DNA of 64,000 bases from Micromonospora purpureochromogenes (lineage in GTDB: Bacteria > Actinomycetota > Actinomycetes > Mycobacteriales > Micromonosporaceae). The DNA is taken from the NCBI RefSeq assembly GCF_900091515.1, contig NZ_LT607410.1, positions 1,116,001 to 1,180,000 of the forward strand, given 5' to 3'. Below are positions 18,117-27,308 of this stretch, piece after piece (within the stretch, counting starts at the first letter, position 1; each line of letters begins with the position of its first letter). Below the pieces are notes generated by a model. That model saw only the letters and a list, made by a program, of their open reading frames with translations, had not been told where the DNA came from and searched no databases. The translations under genes and the position numbers were made by a program.

Positions 18117-19949
18117 GTGCGCGACCCCAACGTGACCCGATCCGCCGCCGGCCAGCTCTCCCCGGAGCGCCGCGCCGCGGACCTGCGCCGCCTCCGGTCC
18201 GAACGGTTCGACGTGCTGGTCATCGGTGGTGGGGTGACCGGGGCGGGTGCCGCGCTGGACGCCGCCTCCCGTGGGCTCAAGGTGGCCCTGGTGGAGGCCC
18301 GCGACTACGCCGCCGGCACCTCCAGCCGGTCCAGCAAGTTGATCCACGGCGGCCTGCGCTACCTGGAGCAGTTGGAGTTCCATCTGGTCCACGAGGCGCT
18401 CACCGAGCGCGGCCTGCTCGCCACCCGGCTCGCCCCGCACCTGGTCCGGCCGGTGCCGTTCCTGGTGCCGCTGCCCGCCGGCCGTGGCCTGCGGGACCTG
18501 CCGGCCCGGGCGTTCCGCCGCTCCTACTACGGCGCCGGAGTGGCCGCGTACGACGCCTTCGCCGGGGTCTTCGGCGGTGGGCGGGGGATGCCGCTGCACC
18601 GGCACCTGACCCGCGAGGGCGCCCGCCGGATCTTCCCCAGCCTGCGGGCCGACTCGCTGGCCGGCGCCATCCGCTACTACGACGGCCAGGTCGACGACGC
18701 CCGGCTGGTGGTGACCCTGGCCCGCACCGCGGCCAGCCTGGGCGCGACCGTGGTGAGCAGCGCCCGCGCGGTCGGGCTGATCCGGCAGGCCCGCGAGGTG
18801 ACCGGGGTCCGGGTCCGCGACCTGGAGGCGCCCGCCGGTTCGCCGGACGCCGAGTTCGAGGTACGCGCGCGCACCGTCATCGGGGCCACCGGCGTGTGGA
18901 GCGACGACATGTCGCGGATGCTCAACGACGTCGGACTGCGCCCGGGCATCCGGGTGCGGGCCTCCAAGGGCGTGCACCTGGTCGTCCCCCGCTCCGCGAT
19001 CACCGGGGAGACCGGGCTGATCCTGCGCACGGCCACCAGCGTGCTCTTCGTCATCCCCTGGGGCGGGCACTGGATCATCGGCACCACGGACACCGACTGG
19101 CGGCTGGACCGCTCCCACCCGTCCGCCTCCGCCCGCGACATCCAGTACCTGCTCGACCAGGTCAACACCGTGCTCGACCGGCCGCTGTCCACGGCGGACA
19201 TCGAGGGCGTCTACGCCGGGCTGCGCCCGCTGCTCGCCGGCGAGGCGGACTCCACCTCCAAGCTCTCCCGCGAGCACGCCGTCTTCGAGCCGATGCTGGG
19301 GCTGCTCCTGGTCGCCGGCGGCAAGTACACGACGTACCGGGTGATGGCCTCCGACGTGGTGGACCGGGCGGTCCGCCGGCTCGGCGGCGGTCGCCCCTCC
19401 CGCACCGCCGACCTGCCGCTGCTCGGCGCCGACGGCTACCAGGCCATGTGGCGGGACCGGGCCGACCTGGCCCGCCGGCACGGGGTGCCGGTCGGCGTCG
19501 TCGAGCACCTGCTGGAGCGGTACGGCACGCTGACCCGGGAGCTGCTGGCCCTGGTGGACGCCGACCCGCTGCTCGCCTCGCCGCTGGCCGGCGCACCGGA
19601 GTACCTGGCCGCCGAGGTGACGTACGCGGCCCGTGCCGAGGGGGCGCTGCACCTGGAGGACGTACTGACCCGGCGTACCCGGATCTCCTTCGAGACCACC
19701 CACCGCGGCCTGGAGTCGGCCGGGCACACCGCGGAGCTGATGGGCGCGGTGCTCGGCTGGGACGCGGCCACCCGCGAGCGCGAGATCACGCACTACCGGG
19801 CCCGGGTCGAGGCGGAGCGGGAGTCGCAGCTGATGCCGGACGACGCCACCGCCGACGCGGCCCGGCTCGGCGCGCCGGACGTGCGGGGGTTCGCCGCCGA
19901 CCGGGGCGTCGACGGGGACAGCGCCGGGCTGCCCACCTCGTCGCGCTGA
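18117..19949 (+). CDS. glpD: Aerobic glycerol-3-phosphate dehydrogenase
   Basis: 610 residues from GTG 18117. It is an FAD enzyme oxidising glycerol-3-phosphate to dihydroxyacetone phosphate at the membrane, passing electrons to quinone. The dinucleotide fold VLVIGGGVTGAGAALDAASRG is near residue 32. Typical GlpD motifs follow: SSRSSKLIHGGLRYLEQ, GTTDTDW and AGGKYTTYRVMA. The DAO_C domain lies at the end. No glycerol kinase or facilitator is adjacent. The start is chosen for its -10 at leaderless spacing and for the family N-terminus. Confidence 0.95.
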   Translation: MRDPNVTRSAAGQLSPERRAADLRRLRSERFDVLVIGGGVTGAGAALDAASRGLKVALVEARDYAAGTSSRSSKLIHGGLRYLEQLEFHLVHEALTERGLLATRLAPHLVRPVPFLVPLPAGRGLRDLPARAFRRSYYGAGVAAYDAFAGVFGGGRGMPLHRHLTREGARRIFPSLRADSLAGAIRYYDGQVDDARLVVTLARTAASLGATVVSSARAVGLIRQAREVTGVRVRDLEAPAGSPDAEFEVRARTVIGATGVWSDDMSRMLNDVGLRPGIRVRASKGVHLVVPRSAITGETGLILRTATSVLFVIPWGGHWIIGTTDTDWRLDRSHPSASARDIQYLLDQVNTVLDRPLSTADIEGVYAGLRPLLAGEADSTSKLSREHAVFEPMLGLLLVAGGKYTTYRVMASDVVDRAVRRLGGGRPSRTADLPLLGADGYQAMWRDRADLARRHGVPVGVVEHLLERYGTLTRELLALVDADPLLASPLAGAPEYLAAEVTYAARAEGALHLEDVLTRRTRISFETTHRGLESAGHTAELMGAVLGWDAATREREITHYRARVEAERESQLMPDDATADAARLGAPDVRGFAADRGVDGDSAGLPTSSR

Positions 19950-20016
19950 CCGACCGTTACACCCATCGATGCCCGTACGGTCGGCGGGTACCGGTCGCTA
20001 CCTACGGTGGGGTAAG

Positions 20017-20541
20017 TTGCGGCGCGTGGTTCCCAACCAGTGGTCACGCACGCTCATGGTCTGCGCCGGTGCCGTCCTGACGATCGCCCTCACCGCCTGC
20101 TCGGTGTTCGACCGCGACGGCACGGATTCCACACCGGACAAGGCCGCGGCCGCGACGGCCTCCCCGGGCGCCGGAGCGGCCAACCGGGTCAGCCTGGTGC
20201 AGAAGCTCGGTCAGGACGGTCCGCTGCGGTCGCTCAACGTCGAGCCGGACGGCCACTGGGAGTGCGACGACTGCGCTGGCGACGGCGTGACCTCGACGGG
20301 CAGCCTCGACCCCGAGCAGGTGAAGCGGCTGCACGACCTGCTCGCCGACCCGCGCCTGCGGCAGGAGACCGACGAGGCCCGCCGCTACCGGGTCAGTTGC
20401 ATCGACGCGCTGACCTCCAGCCTGCTCACCTCGGCCGGCCTGATCACCTCTCAGGACTGCCCGGGCGAGGATCGGCCGCCGGTGGCCAACGAGATCCTGC
20501 TGCTGCTCACCCAGGCCACCCCCGCCGAGCCCACCGCCTGA
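20017..20541 (+). CDS. Putative lipoprotein
   Basis: About 174 residues. A start at TTG 20017 gives a proper lipoprotein signal: basic RR, hydrophobic MVCAGAVLTIALTAC, and Cys28 in an LTAC lipobox. The mature part has two Cys pairs (ECDDC and later CIDAL...DCPG) that could form disulfides. TACGGT lies 8 nt before the TTG, supporting a leaderless start; GTG 20026 is the alternative. Function unknown. It is downstream of glpD but with its own promoter. Confidence 0.7.
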   Translation: MRRVVPNQWSRTLMVCAGAVLTIALTACSVFDRDGTDSTPDKAAAATASPGAGAANRVSLVQKLGQDGPLRSLNVEPDGHWECDDCAGDGVTSTGSLDPEQVKRLHDLLADPRLRQETDEARRYRVSCIDALTSSLLTSAGLITSQDCPGEDRPPVANEILLLLTQATPAEPTA

Positions 20542-20571
20542 CCCGCACCCCGGCAGCGGCCGGGCCGCGCC

Positions 20572-21972
20572 TCAGAGCACCTTGCCCGGGTTGAGCAGCC
20601 CGGCCGGGTCGAGCGCCGCCTTGATCGCCTGGTGCACCCGCACCCCGACCGGACCGATCTCCCGGGCCAGCCAGTCCCGCTTGAGCAGCCCGACGCCGTG
20701 CTCGCCGGTGCAGGTGCCGCCGAGGTCCAGGCCCAGCCGCATGATCTCGTCGAAGGCGCGCCGGCCCCGCTCCAGGCTGGCCGGGTCCGCCCGGTCCACC
20801 ACGATGTTCGGGTGCATGTTGCCGTCCCCGGCGTGCCCGACGACGCCGATCGGCACGTCGCACTTCTCGGCGATCCGGGCCACCCCGTCCAGCAACGCCG
20901 CGAGCGAGCCGCGCGGCACCGCCACGTCGTCGATCACCAGACCGCCGTTGCCAGCCGGAAAGGCGTCCGCGGCGAACTTCTCCATCGCCGGGTGCGCCAG
21001 CCGGCGGGCCTGGAGCAGCGCCGCCGCCTCGACCGCGTCGGTGGCCGTGTACACCTCCTCGGCGCCGGCGGCCTCGCAGACCTCGGCCAGCCGGGCCAGG
21101 TCGTCCGCCGCCCGCGCGCCGGTGTCCGCCGCGGCCAGCAGCAGCGCCTGCGCGTCGGTCCGCAACCCCATCGGCCGGTACGCCTCGATCGCCCGCAGGT
21201 GGGTGCGGTCGAGCAGTTCCAGCAGGCTGGGGGTGAGTCCCCGGGCGGCGATCTGGGCCACCGCCGTGCCCGCCTCGGCGGTCGAGCCGAAGACCGCCAC
21301 CATGGTCAGCGACTCCTCGGGCGCCGGGCGCAGCGACACGGTGATCTCGGTGAGCACCCCGAGGGTGCCCTCCGAGCCGACGAAGAGCCGGGTCAGGTCG
21401 TAGCCGGCGACCCCCTTGGCGGTGCGCCGGCCGGTGCGCAGCACCTCGCCGGAGGCGAGCACGACCTCCAGGCCGAGGACGTACTCGGTGGTCACGCCGT
21501 ACTTGACGCAGCACATGCCGCCGGCGTTGGTGGCGACGTTGCCGCCGATGGTGGAGGACTCCCAGGAGCCCGGGTCCGGCGGGTAGTACAGGCCGTGCTC
21601 GGCCACCGCCGCCGCGAGCCTGGCGTTGACCACGCCGGGCTGGACCACGGCGATCCGGCTCACCGGGTCGATCTCCAGGATGGCGTCCATCGCCACCGTG
21701 CTGAGCACCACCGCGCCGTCGATCGCGTTCGCGGCGCCGGCCAGGCCGGTCCGGGCACCCTGCGGCACCACCGGTACGCCGTGCCGGGCGGCGGCCCGGA
21801 CCACGGCGGCCACCTGCCCGGTGTCGCGCGGGCGGGTCACCACCAGCGGCGTACCGGCCGGGCACAGGTCCGCCTCGTCGCGCTGGTGCATCCGGAGCAG
21901 ATCGGGGTCGGTGAGGACGGCGTCGTCGCCGAGCGCCGCACGCAGGTCGTCGAGGAGGGGGGATCCGGCCAT
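20572..21972 (-). CDS. FAD-linked oxidase (GlcD / D-lactate dehydrogenase type)
   Basis: 466 residues. The N-terminal FAD_binding_4 domain shows PVVPQGARTGLAGAANA and the GGNVATNAGGMCCVKYG motif. The C-terminal domain ends with GTCTGEHGVGLLKRDWL, which carries the active-site His, and LNPGKVL. This is the glycolate/D-lactate oxidase fold. The physiological substrate cannot be chosen; there is no glcE or glcF partner nearby, so a single-subunit D-lactate dehydrogenase is likely. TAGCCT lies 7 nt before the ATG (leaderless). Confidence 0.87.
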   Translation of the reverse strand: MAGSPLLDDLRAALGDDAVLTDPDLLRMHQRDEADLCPAGTPLVVTRPRDTGQVAAVVRAAARHGVPVVPQGARTGLAGAANAIDGAVVLSTVAMDAILEIDPVSRIAVVQPGVVNARLAAAVAEHGLYYPPDPGSWESSTIGGNVATNAGGMCCVKYGVTTEYVLGLEVVLASGEVLRTGRRTAKGVAGYDLTRLFVGSEGTLGVLTEITVSLRPAPEESLTMVAVFGSTAEAGTAVAQIAARGLTPSLLELLDRTHLRAIEAYRPMGLRTDAQALLLAAADTGARAADDLARLAEVCEAAGAEEVYTATDAVEAAALLQARRLAHPAMEKFAADAFPAGNGGLVIDDVAVPRGSLAALLDGVARIAEKCDVPIGVVGHAGDGNMHPNIVVDRADPASLERGRRAFDEIMRLGLDLGGTCTGEHGVGLLKRDWLAREIGPVGVRVHQAIKAALDPAGLLNPGKVL

Positions 21973-21979
21973 GCGGGAG

Positions 21980-22000
21980 AGGCTAACCGGCGGCTAGATT
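21980..22000. promoter_or_regulatory. Back-to-back divergent -10 elements
   Basis: Minus-strand TAGCCT (21985-21980) and plus-strand TAGATT (21995-22000) are separated by 9 bp. They serve divergent leaderless genes whose start codons are only 35 bp apart. Confidence 0.65.
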
Positions 22001-22007
22001 GGCCGCC

Positions 22008-22280
22008 ATGCTGTACCTGGACCGACCCGCCTGGCCGTGGCGGGGACGGCTCTGGTCCCACCTGATCAGCGACGTCTCCCTCGCGGAGCTGCACGCCTTC
22101 GCCGAGGCGCTGGGCGCACCCCGGCGCGGCTTCGACCGCGACCACTACGACATCCCCGCCGAGCGCTTCGCCATGGCCGTCTGGCTCGGGGCCCGGGTGG
22201 TCCCCAGCCGGGAGCTGGTCCGCCTGCTCCGCGACGCGGGCCTGCGCCGCCCCAAACACCTGACCCGCCCCGCCCGTTGA
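22008..22280 (+). CDS. DUF4031 family protein
   Basis: A 90-residue protein beginning MLYLDRPAWPWRGRLWSHL and containing HYDIPAERFAMAVWLGARVV, the pattern of the DUF4031 family. The rich Trp/His/Asp content suggests a small enzyme or metal-binding protein, but no function is established. TAGATT lies 7 nt before the ATG. It is divergent from the FAD oxidase. Confidence 0.8.
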   Translation: MLYLDRPAWPWRGRLWSHLISDVSLAELHAFAEALGAPRRGFDRDHYDIPAERFAMAVWLGARVVPSRELVRLLRDAGLRRPKHLTRPAR

Positions 22281-22329
22281 CCCCATCGCCCTTGCCCGGC
22301 GCGCTCGGTGCCGGCGAAGTGGGCGGGAG

Positions 22330-22965
22330 TCAGCTGAGGGTGGCGAGTTCGCGGGTGAGGTTGGCCCGGGCGGGGTCGGTCCAGCGGGCCGCGAGCGGGG
22401 GGAGCCGGTAGAGGGCGGGGAGCGCGAGCAGGGCGGTCAGCACGCGGGCTCGACCGGCCCGGAAGTCGGGCTCCGGCACGTGCGCGTACTCCGCGCGGAT
22501 CGCGGCGGCGTACGCGTCGTACTCCTGTCGGGGCGCGGCGAGGATTGCCAGGTCGGCGTCGCAGAGCAGGGCGCCGTCCCGGTCGCCGGCGGTGGTGGCG
22601 TGCCCGGCGGTGAGCAGCACCAGCCGGCGCACCTCGGCCACCGCGGCGGCCGGCAGCCCCAGCGCGGTCAGCAGCGTGCCGGCCAGCGCGGCGCTGTCCC
22701 GCTCGTTGGCCTCGCCGGCCGCCTGGGGGTCGTAGACCGCGTCGTGGCACCAGGCGGCCAGCCGGACCAGCTCCGGCCGGTCGGCCAGCTCCGCGTACGC
22801 GTCGATCACGTCGAGCACGGCGGTCAGGTGCCGCACGGTGTGGTAGCGCCGCTGTGGCTCCCGCCACCGGGCCAGCAACTCCTCCCCGGCCCGGATCAGC
22901 GCCGGCCCGTCCGGGGCGCCGCCGTCCCGGGCGGCCGTCCGCCAGCGGTCGATCAGCTCGGTCAC
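22330..22965 (-). CDS. HD-domain phosphohydrolase-like protein
   Basis: 211 residues. Metal-binding motifs of the HD superfamily are visible in order: RRYHTVRHL (His), AAWCHDAVYD (the HD pair), TAGHAT (His) and LLCDADLAIL (Asp). This matches the COG4339-type predicted metal-dependent hydrolases. The start is GTG 22965, with CAGACT 6-7 nt upstream. Substrate unknown. It is convergent with the DUF4031 gene. Confidence 0.82.
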   Translation of the reverse strand: MTELIDRWRTAARDGGAPDGPALIRAGEELLARWREPQRRYHTVRHLTAVLDVIDAYAELADRPELVRLAAWCHDAVYDPQAAGEANERDSAALAGTLLTALGLPAAAVAEVRRLVLLTAGHATTAGDRDGALLCDADLAILAAPRQEYDAYAAAIRAEYAHVPEPDFRAGRARVLTALLALPALYRLPPLAARWTDPARANLTRELATLS

Positions 22966-23024
22966 CCCGCCGAGTCTGCCCGAGCGGGCCGGGATGAACC
23001 GCGCCGGTACGGGTAGTCCCGGCC

Positions 23025-24290
23025 ATGGCCGTGGCCCGGGACCGACGACTACCGCTGTGGCGTCGGCTCGGCCGGCGCGACGGTGAATCCGACGTCGACT
23101 CGATGCGCATCGCCGACGCGGTGGAGGAGTTGCGGCACCGCAGCCGCGCCACCCTGCACGACCGGTTGCACCGGGTCCGGATGGCTATGGGCCTCGCTCT
23201 CCAGGCCGGGGTCGCCGCGGCGCTGGCCTGGGTCGTCTCCCACGAGTTCCTGCACAACCCGCAGCCGGTCTTCGCGCCGATCTCGGCGGTCGGCACCCTG
23301 GCCGCCTCGGTCGGCCAGCGGCTGCGCCGGACGGTGGAGCTGATCATCGGGGTCGCGGTCGGGGTGTTCCTCGGCGACGTCCTGATCTACTTCCTCGGTA
23401 CCGGGGGATGGCAGCTCGGCCTGGTGGTGACCTCGGCCATCCTGCTGACCATCTTCTTCGGCGCCAGCGTCGCCATCGTCATCCAGGCCGCGGCGACCGC
23501 GGTGCTGATCGTCACGCTCAGCCCCTCCACCCAGAACCTGGAGATACCCCGCTTCGTCGACGCGTTCATCGGCGGCGGCATCGCGCTGCTGGTGACGGCG
23601 ATCCTGCTGCCGCTCAACCCGCTACGCGTGATCAACCGGGCCGCTCGGCCGGCGCTGGACCTGCTCGCCGCCCAGCTCGACATCACCGCCGAGGCGCTGC
23701 GCAGCCGGGACCGCCGCGGTGCCCAGGAGGCCCTGGAACGGCTCCGGGAGAACAAGGACGAACTGGCCGCCTTCACCGAGGCGATCGAGGGCGCGAAGGA
23801 GACCAGCACCCTCTCGCCGGCCCGGTGGCACCGGCGCAGCGAGCTGACCCACTACGCGGAGGCCGCCGACCCGATCGACCGGGCCATGCGCAACAGCGGC
23901 ACCCTGATCCGGCGCGCCGTCACCATGATCGAGGACGAGGAGCCGGTGCCGGAGCCGCTGCCGGACGCGGTGGCCCACCTCGCCGAGGTGGTGCGCCTGC
24001 TCCGGCACGAGTTCGCCGTCGGTGAGGAACCGGAGAAGGCGCGGGAACGCTCGTTGCGCGCGGTCAGCGAGGCGGGCCGGGCCTACGCGGCGGGCGTCGG
24101 CTTTTCCGGCAGCGTGGTGGTCGCCCAGGTGCGTACCACCGCCAGCGACCTCATGGTCGCCTCCGGCATCGACCAGGAGGAGGCGAACCAGCTGGTCCGG
24201 AGGGCCTTCGGCGACCAGGAGAAGCCGGCCGGCGAGCCGGCGGAGCGGCAGGGCGCTCCGAAGCCCCCCACCGCCCCGCCGATCGGCTGA
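23025..24290 (+). CDS. FUSC / aromatic acid exporter family protein
   Basis: 421 residues. The N-terminal ~30 are basic, followed by about six hydrophobic segments (roughly 57-190), including the FAPISAVGTLAASVGQRLRRTVE motif of the FUSC/ArAE family. The rest is a long, highly charged cytoplasmic helical domain (about 200-420). Family members export aromatic acids or affect envelope stress. The substrate is unknown. The start at ATG 23025 is a good family match; the upstream TAGTCC is only a weak -10. Confidence 0.78.
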   Translation: MAVARDRRLPLWRRLGRRDGESDVDSMRIADAVEELRHRSRATLHDRLHRVRMAMGLALQAGVAAALAWVVSHEFLHNPQPVFAPISAVGTLAASVGQRLRRTVELIIGVAVGVFLGDVLIYFLGTGGWQLGLVVTSAILLTIFFGASVAIVIQAAATAVLIVTLSPSTQNLEIPRFVDAFIGGGIALLVTAILLPLNPLRVINRAARPALDLLAAQLDITAEALRSRDRRGAQEALERLRENKDELAAFTEAIEGAKETSTLSPARWHRRSELTHYAEAADPIDRAMRNSGTLIRRAVTMIEDEEPVPEPLPDAVAHLAEVVRLLRHEFAVGEEPEKARERSLRAVSEAGRAYAAGVGFSGSVVVAQVRTTASDLMVASGIDQEEANQLVRRAFGDQEKPAGEPAERQGAPKPPTAPPIG

Positions 24291-24313
24291 ACCCCGCCCG
24301 CACCGGCCCCGCC

Positions 24314-24338
24314 TGAGCGCCCGCGCGCCCGCGCTCAG
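24314..24338. terminator. Hairpin between convergent genes
   Basis: CTGAGCG and CGCTCAG arms flank a C/G-rich loop at the end of the FUSC gene, touching the stop of the aminotransferase. Confidence 0.4.
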
Positions 24339-25603
24339 CTCAGGGCCGCGAGCGCGGCCAGCAGCCGGTCCACGTCCGCCACGGTGCTGCCCAGCCCGAG
24401 GCTGGCCCGCAGCGCGGTCGGCGGCAGGTCGTCCCGCCCGGCGCGCGCCGCCGCCTCGGCGAGCAGCCGCCGGGCCAGCGGGTGCGCGCAGAACAGGCCG
24501 TCGCGTACCCCGATGTCGTGCTCCCGCGCCAGGTACGCGGCCACCTCGGCGGAGTCCCGACCGGCCAGCACGAACGACACGATCCCCACCCGGCGCGCGT
24601 CGGGGGAGAAGGTGCGCAGCTCGACGGCGTCCGGCAGCGCGGCGAGCCCGTCGCGCAGGCGGTCCACCAGCCGCTGCTCGTGGGCGTGCAGCGCCGCCCG
24701 GTCCGCCCCGGCCAGCGCCGCGCAGACGGCGGCCAGGGCGACCGCGCCGAGCAGGTTGGGCGTACCGCCCTCGTGCCGGTCCGGGCCGGTCGTCCAGCGC
24801 ACCTCGTGGGTGGCCGCGCCGACGTGGCTGGTGGCGCCGCCCCCGGCCAGGTACGGCGGGGCGACGTCCAGCCAGTCCGCCCGGCCGAGCAGGATCCCCG
24901 CGCCGAACGGGGCGTACAGCTTGTGTCCGGAGACGGCCAGGTAGTCCACGTCCAGCGCGGCGACGTCCACCGGCGCGTGCGGGGCGAGCTGGGCGGCGTC
25001 CACCACGATCCGGGCGGCGTGCCGGCGGGCCACCCGGGCCAGCTCGGCCACCGGCCAGCGTTCGCCGGTCACGTTGCTCGCCCCGGTCACCGCGACCAGC
25101 ACCGGCAGCGCGGACGTGGCGCCCCGGCGCAGCTCGGCCAGCGCGGCGTCCAGCGCCCGGACCGCCCCGGCGGGGCTGTCCGGCACCGGCAGGCGGACCG
25201 AGCCGCGCGGCCAGGGCAGCAGGTTGGCGTGGTGCTCCCCGGCGAAGGTGACCACCGTGGTGCCCGGGGGCAGCGCCCTGGCCAGCAGGTTGAGCGCGTC
25301 GGTGGTGTTGCGGGTGAACACCACGTGGTCGTCGGGCCGGGCGCCGAAGAAGTCGCCGACCGTCTGCCGGGCCCGCTCGTAGGCCAGGGTGCAGCGTCGC
25401 GACAGCGCCCCGGCGCCGCGGTGCACGCTGGCGTACCAGGGCAGCAGCTCGGCCACCGCGTCGGCCGCGGCCCGCGCGCAGGGTGCGCTGGCGGCGTGGT
25501 CCAGGTTCACCTGCCCGGGTACGCCGAGCACGCCGAGCGGATCCGGCCCGGTCGACGCCGGTGTGACGGTGGCCGGGGCGGGCGGTACGAGGGTGAGGGT
25601 CAT
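24335..25603 (-). CDS. Class V aminotransferase (cysteine desulfurase-like) under SAM-IV control
   Basis: 422 residues from the ATG at 25603. A PLP fold-type I enzyme: VFTRNTTDALNLLARAL for cofactor phosphate, GEHHANLLPW, VVDAAQLAPHAPVD for the PLP-stacking/Asp region, and SGHKLYAPFGAGIL with the PLP Lys. It resembles SufS/CsdA-like desulfurases and selenocysteine lyases, but I see no Fe-S partner genes. GGAGG lies 5 nt before the ATG. The upstream SAM-IV riboswitch suggests a role in methionine, cysteine or homocysteine metabolism. Confidence 0.88.
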   Translation of the reverse strand: MTLTLVPPAPATVTPASTGPDPLGVLGVPGQVNLDHAASAPCARAAADAVAELLPWYASVHRGAGALSRRCTLAYERARQTVGDFFGARPDDHVVFTRNTTDALNLLARALPPGTTVVTFAGEHHANLLPWPRGSVRLPVPDSPAGAVRALDAALAELRRGATSALPVLVAVTGASNVTGERWPVAELARVARRHAARIVVDAAQLAPHAPVDVAALDVDYLAVSGHKLYAPFGAGILLGRADWLDVAPPYLAGGGATSHVGAATHEVRWTTGPDRHEGGTPNLLGAVALAAVCAALAGADRAALHAHEQRLVDRLRDGLAALPDAVELRTFSPDARRVGIVSFVLAGRDSAEVAAYLAREHDIGVRDGLFCAHPLARRLLAEAAARAGRDDLPPTALRASLGLGSTVADVDRLLAALAALS

Positions 25604-25608
25604 GTGGG

Positions 25609-25631
25609 CCTCCGGGGTCCAGGGACCCCGG
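25609..25631 (-). promoter_or_regulatory. Hairpin overlapping the Shine-Dalgarno (riboswitch expression platform)
   Basis: On the minus strand CCGGGGTCC-CT-GGACCCCGG (25631-25612) forms a 9-bp stem whose last two bases are the first two G of the GGAGG site (25613-25609). This suits control of translation by the SAM-IV aptamer just upstream. Confidence 0.6.
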
Positions 25632-25649
25632 GTGTGGGCACACCGGGAC

Positions 25650-25776
25650 GGGGTCCGCGCTTGCCCAGCACGTGGATCGGGCTGGGCCCGGTCATCACCC
25701 GGGGCACCCCACCGCGAACCTCGACGAGGGTTGCCGGCCAGCAAGCCGGGGCTTGACGCTGGCGCTCGTGACCTGA
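25650..25776 (-). ncRNA. SAM-IV riboswitch
   Basis: On the minus strand the sequence follows the SAM-IV consensus closely: GGTCACGAG, CGCCAGCGTCAAGCCCCGG, CTTGCTGGCCGGCAACCC, GCGGTGGGGTGCCCCGGG and TGATGACC closing P1 (GGTCA/TGACC). A 3' hairpin and GGCAAGCGCGGACC follow, the usual pseudoknot end. TATGCT (25787-25782) would start the RNA near 25775, at the first aptamer base. Confidence 0.93.
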
Positions 25777-25838
25777 CCGCAGCATAACCACCACCGATGC
25801 GCCCGGACCAGTGGGCCGGAGATGACTACGCTGACCGC

Positions 25839-27278
25839 ATGGCCGACACCCCGCCCGGCTCGCCCGCGCCGCCGCCGCTCGCGCCCGCCCTCCCGCCGTC
25901 GGGTGGAGCCCTGCCCCGGATGCCGCTGCGCCGGCTCGGCTGGCGGCGGATCCTGGCGCTGGCCGGGGTGGTGCTGCTGATCGCGGCCTGCGCGGTCTAC
26001 ATGCTCTTCGTGCTCGGCTCCAACCTCGGGCTGGAAGCACTGCTCATCGGCCTGGTGGCGGCGATCCTGCCGGTGCCGGTGCTGGTCGCCTGCTTTCTCT
26101 GGCTCGACCGGTACGAGCCGGAGCCGCTGAAGTACCTGATCTTCTGTTTCGCCTGGGGCGCGTTCGTCTCCACCGCCGCCTCGCTGACGGTCAACGAGAC
26201 CGCGGCCGGGCTGTTCAAGGACTGGGGGCTGCCGCAGGCGCTCACCGGCGTGCTGGTGGCGCCGTTCATCGAGGAGCTGACCAAGGCGCTCGGCCCGATC
26301 CTGCTGCTGGTCTTCCGGCGGCGGGAGTGGTCCGGCATCACCGACGGCCTGGTCTACTGCGGGCTCTCGGCGGTCGGCTTCGCCATGGTGGAGAACATCC
26401 TCTACCTGGGCGGCTACGGCTACGCCACGGGCGCCGACCAGTGGGGCCCGGCCACCGGCTTCCGGCAGGTGTTCGCCATCTTCATCACCCGGATCCTGCT
26501 CTTCGGCTTCGCCCACCCGCTGTTCACCTCGATGACCGGGGTCGGGCTGGGCATCGCCGCCCGGACGGCGGACCGCCGGGTACGGGTGCTCGCGCCGGCC
26601 GCCGGCCTGCTGCTGGCGATGATGCTGCACGGCACCTGGAACCTGATCCCGACGCTGGTGCAGGCCACCGGCGAGCTGGTGATCTTCATGTACGGCATGG
26701 TCGCGCTGATGGTGCCGATCTTCTTCGGCATGGTCGCCTTCGCGGTCTGGCTGCGGGCCTGGGAGGGGCGGCTCACCGAGCGGACGCTGCCGGACTACGT
26801 CCGGGCCGGCTGGCTCAGCCCGCCCGAGGTGGCGGCCCTGGGCAGCCTCGGCCGGCGGCATGCCGCCCGGGTCTGGGCGCGCCGGGTCGGCGGCGACGCC
26901 GGACTGCGGGCGATGCGTGGCTACCAGTTCGCGGCCACCCGGCTGGCGCTGCTGCGCGACGGGATGCGCCGGGGGCTGGACCGCAAGGCGGCCGACCGGG
27001 AGCGCACCGTCCGGGAGGAGCGGGAACTGCTGGAGGCGATCGCCGCGTACCGGGGGTTCTTCGTCGGGCGTGATCCGCAGGCGCCGGTCGGGGTCTGGGA
27101 CGGGCAGCGCTACCACCTGCGCTTCCCCGACGGCTCCCGGCGGGCGGTGGACGCCCCGGACTCCCCGGTGGTGCCGATCCCGGTGGTGCTGGCCCCGCCG
27201 CCGCTCCCGGCCGGCCACCCCCCACCCGGCTGGTACGGCCCGCCGTCGGCCGTGCCCTGGGGGCCGGGCCGGGCGTGA
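25839..27278 (+). CDS. PrsW family intramembrane metalloprotease
   Basis: 479 residues from the ATG at 25839, with TACGCT 6 nt upstream (leaderless). A Pro-rich N-terminus is followed by about eight membrane segments. PrsW hallmarks are present: PFIEELTKALGP (the EExxK motif), AMVENILYLGG, FAHPLFTSMTGVGLG and MLHGTWN. PrsW of Bacillus cleaves the anti-sigma factor RsiW; here no anti-sigma partner is adjacent. The C-terminal ~150 residues are cytoplasmic and Arg-rich, ending in a Pro-rich tail. Confidence 0.88.
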   Translation: MADTPPGSPAPPPLAPALPPSGGALPRMPLRRLGWRRILALAGVVLLIAACAVYMLFVLGSNLGLEALLIGLVAAILPVPVLVACFLWLDRYEPEPLKYLIFCFAWGAFVSTAASLTVNETAAGLFKDWGLPQALTGVLVAPFIEELTKALGPILLLVFRRREWSGITDGLVYCGLSAVGFAMVENILYLGGYGYATGADQWGPATGFRQVFAIFITRILLFGFAHPLFTSMTGVGLGIAARTADRRVRVLAPAAGLLLAMMLHGTWNLIPTLVQATGELVIFMYGMVALMVPIFFGMVAFAVWLRAWEGRLTERTLPDYVRAGWLSPPEVAALGSLGRRHAARVWARRVGGDAGLRAMRGYQFAATRLALLRDGMRRGLDRKAADRERTVREERELLEAIAAYRGFFVGRDPQAPVGVWDGQRYHLRFPDGSRRAVDAPDSPVVPIPVVLAPPPLPAGHPPPGWYGPPSAVPWGPGRA

Positions 27279-27308
27279 CCCGGCGGCGGCCGGCCTCCGA
27301 CGGAGCGG

